From the NCBI GenBank assembly GCA_946537565.1, contig CAMNFW010000096.1, forward strand, positions 1 to 7,605: 7,605 bases of DNA, given 5' to 3'. Made by a program: the position numbers and the translations under genes. The stretch comes from an uncultured Ruminococcus sp. (GTDB lineage Bacteria > Bacillota > Clostridia > Oscillospirales > Ruminococcaceae). The number at the start of each line of letters is the position of its first letter. The first letter of the stretch is position 1. The notes below the pieces were generated by a model. The model was not told where the DNA came from, searched no databases, and was given only the letters and a program-made list of their open reading frames with translations. This document shows, one piece after another, positions 5,559-7,605 of this stretch.

Positions 5559-7605
5559 ATGTCCGTATTCAGAATTTATGTTGAAAAAAAACCGGAATTT
5601 GCTGTTGAGGCTCAGTCTGTCCTCAGCGATGCAAAAACCGCTCTCCGACTGGATCTGAGCAGCGTCCGCATACTCAACAGGTATGATGCTGACAAGCTCA
5701 GCCAGGAGGATTTTGATGCAGCAGTAAATACTGTTTTCTCAGAGCCTGCTGTTGATGTCGTTTACCATGAGCTGCCAAAGCTCAGCGAAGGTGAGCGTAT
5801 TTTTGCTGTTGAGTATCTTCCCGGTCAGTTCGATCAGCGTGCTGACAGCTGTGAGCAGTGTATACAGATCCTCAGACAGGGCGAACGCTGCCGTGTCCGC
5901 AACGCAAGAGTGTATATCGTCAGCGGAAATATCACCGATGCTGAGTTTGACCGCCTTAAATCCTATATCATCAACCCAGTGGAAAGCCGTGAAGCCAGCC
6001 TCAAGGAAGTGGAGTCCCTCGATACTAACTACGAAATACCCACTACTGTTGAAGTCCTTGAGGATTTTATTAAGCTCAACGAAAAAGGTCTGCGTGCTTT
6101 TATTCAGCATTTCGGTCTGGCTATGGACTACGACGATATTAAGTTCTGCCAGGATTATTTCCGGAAAGAAGAACACAGAAATCCTACTATCACTGAGATC
6201 AGAATGATCGACACCTACTGGTCCGACCACTGCCGCCATACTACCTTCCTCACCAATATTGAACAGGTCAATGTTCATGAGCCTAATATCCGCAAGGCTT
6301 TTGAAGAATATATCGACGTCCGTGAGTCTATGGGCAGAAATGACCGCCCCGTTACTCTCATGGATCTGGCTACTATCGCTGCAAAAAAACTTAAGGCTGA
6401 CGGTAAACTCCCTGATCTCGATGAGAGCGAAGAGATCAATGCCTGCTCTGTAAAAATCAAGGTCGATGTGGACGGCAAGGACGAGGACTGGATCCTCATG
6501 TTCAAGAATGAGACCCACAATCACCCAACTGAGATCGAACCATTCGGCGGTGCTGCTACCTGTCTCGGCGGTGCTATCCGTGATCCGCTGTCAGGACGTT
6601 CATATGTTTACCAGGCAATGCGTGTTACCGGTGCTGCAAATCCTCTTGTACCCGTTGAAGATACTATCACCGGAAAGCTCCCCCAGAGAAAGATCACTGT
6701 CGGCGCTGCCAACGGCTACAGCTCCTACGGTAACCAGATCGGTCTCGCTACAGGTCATGTAGCTGAGGTCTATCACCCCGGTTATGTTGCTAAAAGACTG
6801 GAGATCGGTGCTGTTCTCGGTGCAGCTCCGGCTGAAAATATCAGAAGAGAAGCTCCCGTTCCCGGTGATATCGTTATACTCCTGGGCGGTAAAACAGGCC
6901 GTGACGGCTGCGGCGGCGCTACAGGCTCTTCTAAGTCCCATACCCTTGAATCCCTCGAAAACTGCGGTGCTGAGGTCCAGAAGGGTAATCCTCCAGAAGA
7001 AAGAAAACTCCAGAGATTATTCAGAAACCCGGAAGTTACCCGTATGATAAAACGCTGCAACGATTTTGGTGCTGGCGGTGTTTCCGTTGCTATCGGTGAG
7101 CTGACTGACGGTCTCATCATCGACCTCAACGCTGTTCCGAAAAAATATGACGGTCTCGACGGAACTGAGATAGCTATCTCTGAATCACAGGAAAGAATGG
7201 CTGTTGTTATCGCTCCGGAGGATAAGGATAAATTCCTGGCTGAGGCAAGAAAAGAAAACCTCGAAGCTACTGTTGTGGCTGATGTTGTGGCTGAACCAAG
7301 ACTTAAAATGAACTGGAACGGCAAAACAATTGTTGATCTTTCCCGTGAATTCCTTAACTCCAACGGTGCCCCTAAATATACGAACGTTACTATCGTTGAC
7401 CCGGTAAAAGAAGAAGCTTCCAATATCCAGGACAACGCTGAAGCATGGACTTCTCTTATGGGCAGCCTCAATGTATGCTCACAGAAGGGTCTTATCGAAA
7501 AGTTCGACTCAACTATCGGTGCCGGCACTGTTCTCATGCCCTTCGGCGGCGTTTACCAGATGACTCCTTCACAGGCTATGGCTGCAAAGATCCCTGTACT
7601 CAAGG
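5559..7605 (+). CDS. purL: Phosphoribosylformylglycinamidine synthase PurL, N-terminal 682 residues (cut by window edge)
   Basis: Fourth step of de novo purine synthesis in the cytoplasm: FGAR, glutamine and ATP give FGAM, glutamate and ADP. The type appears to be the long single-chain enzyme of clostridia (about 1,240 residues in the family), which fuses the PurS-like, synthetase and glutaminase parts; here the open frame is cut after residue 682, so the glutaminase part is outside the window. Residues 1-160 are the PurS-like N-terminal region. Key motifs: YWSDHCRHTTF (220-230), FKNETHNHPTEIEPFGGAAT (315-334) and GGAIRDPLSG (337-346) in the first ATP-binding domain, GGKTGRDGCGGATG (443-456) and NDFGAGGVSVAIGEL (501-515). 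The ATG at 5559 has GGAG (5549-5552) 6 nt upstream; an in-frame ATG at 5547 sits only 1 nt after its GGGAG and is less likely. Codons such as GCT, GGT and CGT are frequent, suggesting high expression. No PurR box or purine riboswitch was recognised upstream. Confidence 0.96.
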   Translation, partial: MSVFRIYVEKKPEFAVEAQSVLSDAKTALRLDLSSVRILNRYDADKLSQEDFDAAVNTVFSEPAVDVVYHELPKLSEGERIFAVEYLPGQFDQRADSCEQCIQILRQGERCRVRNARVYIVSGNITDAEFDRLKSYIINPVESREASLKEVESLDTNYEIPTTVEVLEDFIKLNEKGLRAFIQHFGLAMDYDDIKFCQDYFRKEEHRNPTITEIRMIDTYWSDHCRHTTFLTNIEQVNVHEPNIRKAFEEYIDVRESMGRNDRPVTLMDLATIAAKKLKADGKLPDLDESEEINACSVKIKVDVDGKDEDWILMFKNETHNHPTEIEPFGGAATCLGGAIRDPLSGRSYVYQAMRVTGAANPLVPVEDTITGKLPQRKITVGAANGYSSYGNQIGLATGHVAEVYHPGYVAKRLEIGAVLGAAPAENIRREAPVPGDIVILLGGKTGRDGCGGATGSSKSHTLESLENCGAEVQKGNPPEERKLQRLFRNPEVTRMIKRCNDFGAGGVSVAIGELTDGLIIDLNAVPKKYDGLDGTEIAISESQERMAVVIAPEDKDKFLAEARKENLEATVVADVVAEPRLKMNWNGKTIVDLSREFLNSNGAPKYTNVTIVDPVKEEASNIQDNAEAWTSLMGSLNVCSQKGLIEKFDSTIGAGTVLMPFGGVYQMTPSQAMAAKIPVLK

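Noticed and set aside
5739..6524. Long minus-strand open frame of 261 codons opposite purL
   Set aside because: It lies wholly inside the well-supported purL frame, shows no recognisable domain and no good ribosome site. It is a shadow produced by the biased codon use of purL.
6782..7537. Minus-strand open frame of 251 codons opposite purL
   Set aside because: Low-complexity Ser/Pro/Arg-rich translation, antisense to conserved PurL motifs, no domain recognised; a shadow frame.
1..7605. CRISPR array, tRNA, rRNA, insertion sequence or phage genes
   Set aside because: No regularly spaced direct repeats, cloverleaf-like stretches, terminal inverted repeats or transposase/integrase motifs were seen; no gene-free stretch exceeds about 300 bases.

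Overview
The window looks like chromosomal DNA of a low-to-moderate G+C Firmicute, most likely a Clostridia member close to Ruminococcus (Oscillospiraceae). This is judged from family resemblance of the proteins: a PcrA with a long insert, MtaB, a clade-II single-chain PurL and an HPr-like protein without the active-site histidine. SigmaA-type promoters and strong AGGAGG-type ribosome sites agree. No species was searched for. The window holds five genes, two of them cut by its edges, and no sign of mobile elements, CRISPR, tRNA or rRNA.

Layout. (1) 1-1040, minus strand: the N-terminal 346 codons of a PcrA/UvrD-type DNA helicase, running off the left edge. (2) 1041-1247: a divergent, AT-rich promoter region. 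Its plus-strand promoter is a perfect TTGACA-17-TATAAT with an extended -10. (3) 1248-3593, plus strand: a 781-residue polytopic membrane protein that I read as a GT-C-like glycosyltransferase with an extra N-terminal membrane and beta-rich module. (4) 3594-3715: a convergent intergenic region with two hairpins that both make good terminators for the minus strand. (5) 3716-3946, minus strand: a 76-residue HPr-fold protein that has lost the phosphorylatable His but keeps the regulatory Ser. (6) 3947-4227: a second divergent control region, with back-to-back promoters whose -35 boxes are 5 bp apart, followed on the plus side by a roughly 124-nt leader with an 11-bp hairpin. (7) 4228-5538, plus strand: MtaB, the tRNA t6A37 methylthiotransferase. 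(8) 5559-7605, plus strand: the N-terminal 682 residues of PurL (FGAM synthase), 20 nt behind mtaB and open at the right edge.

How the genes relate. mtaB and purL are close enough to be cotranscribed, and the 3' end of mtaB also carries a plausible promoter for purL alone. The HPr-like gene and mtaB share one compact divergent promoter region. The helicase and the membrane protein are divergent neighbours with no evident functional link. Most of the window is ordinary core genome. The parts most worth a second look are the His-less HPr, the GT-C-like membrane protein, the compact promoter pair and the two leader structures.
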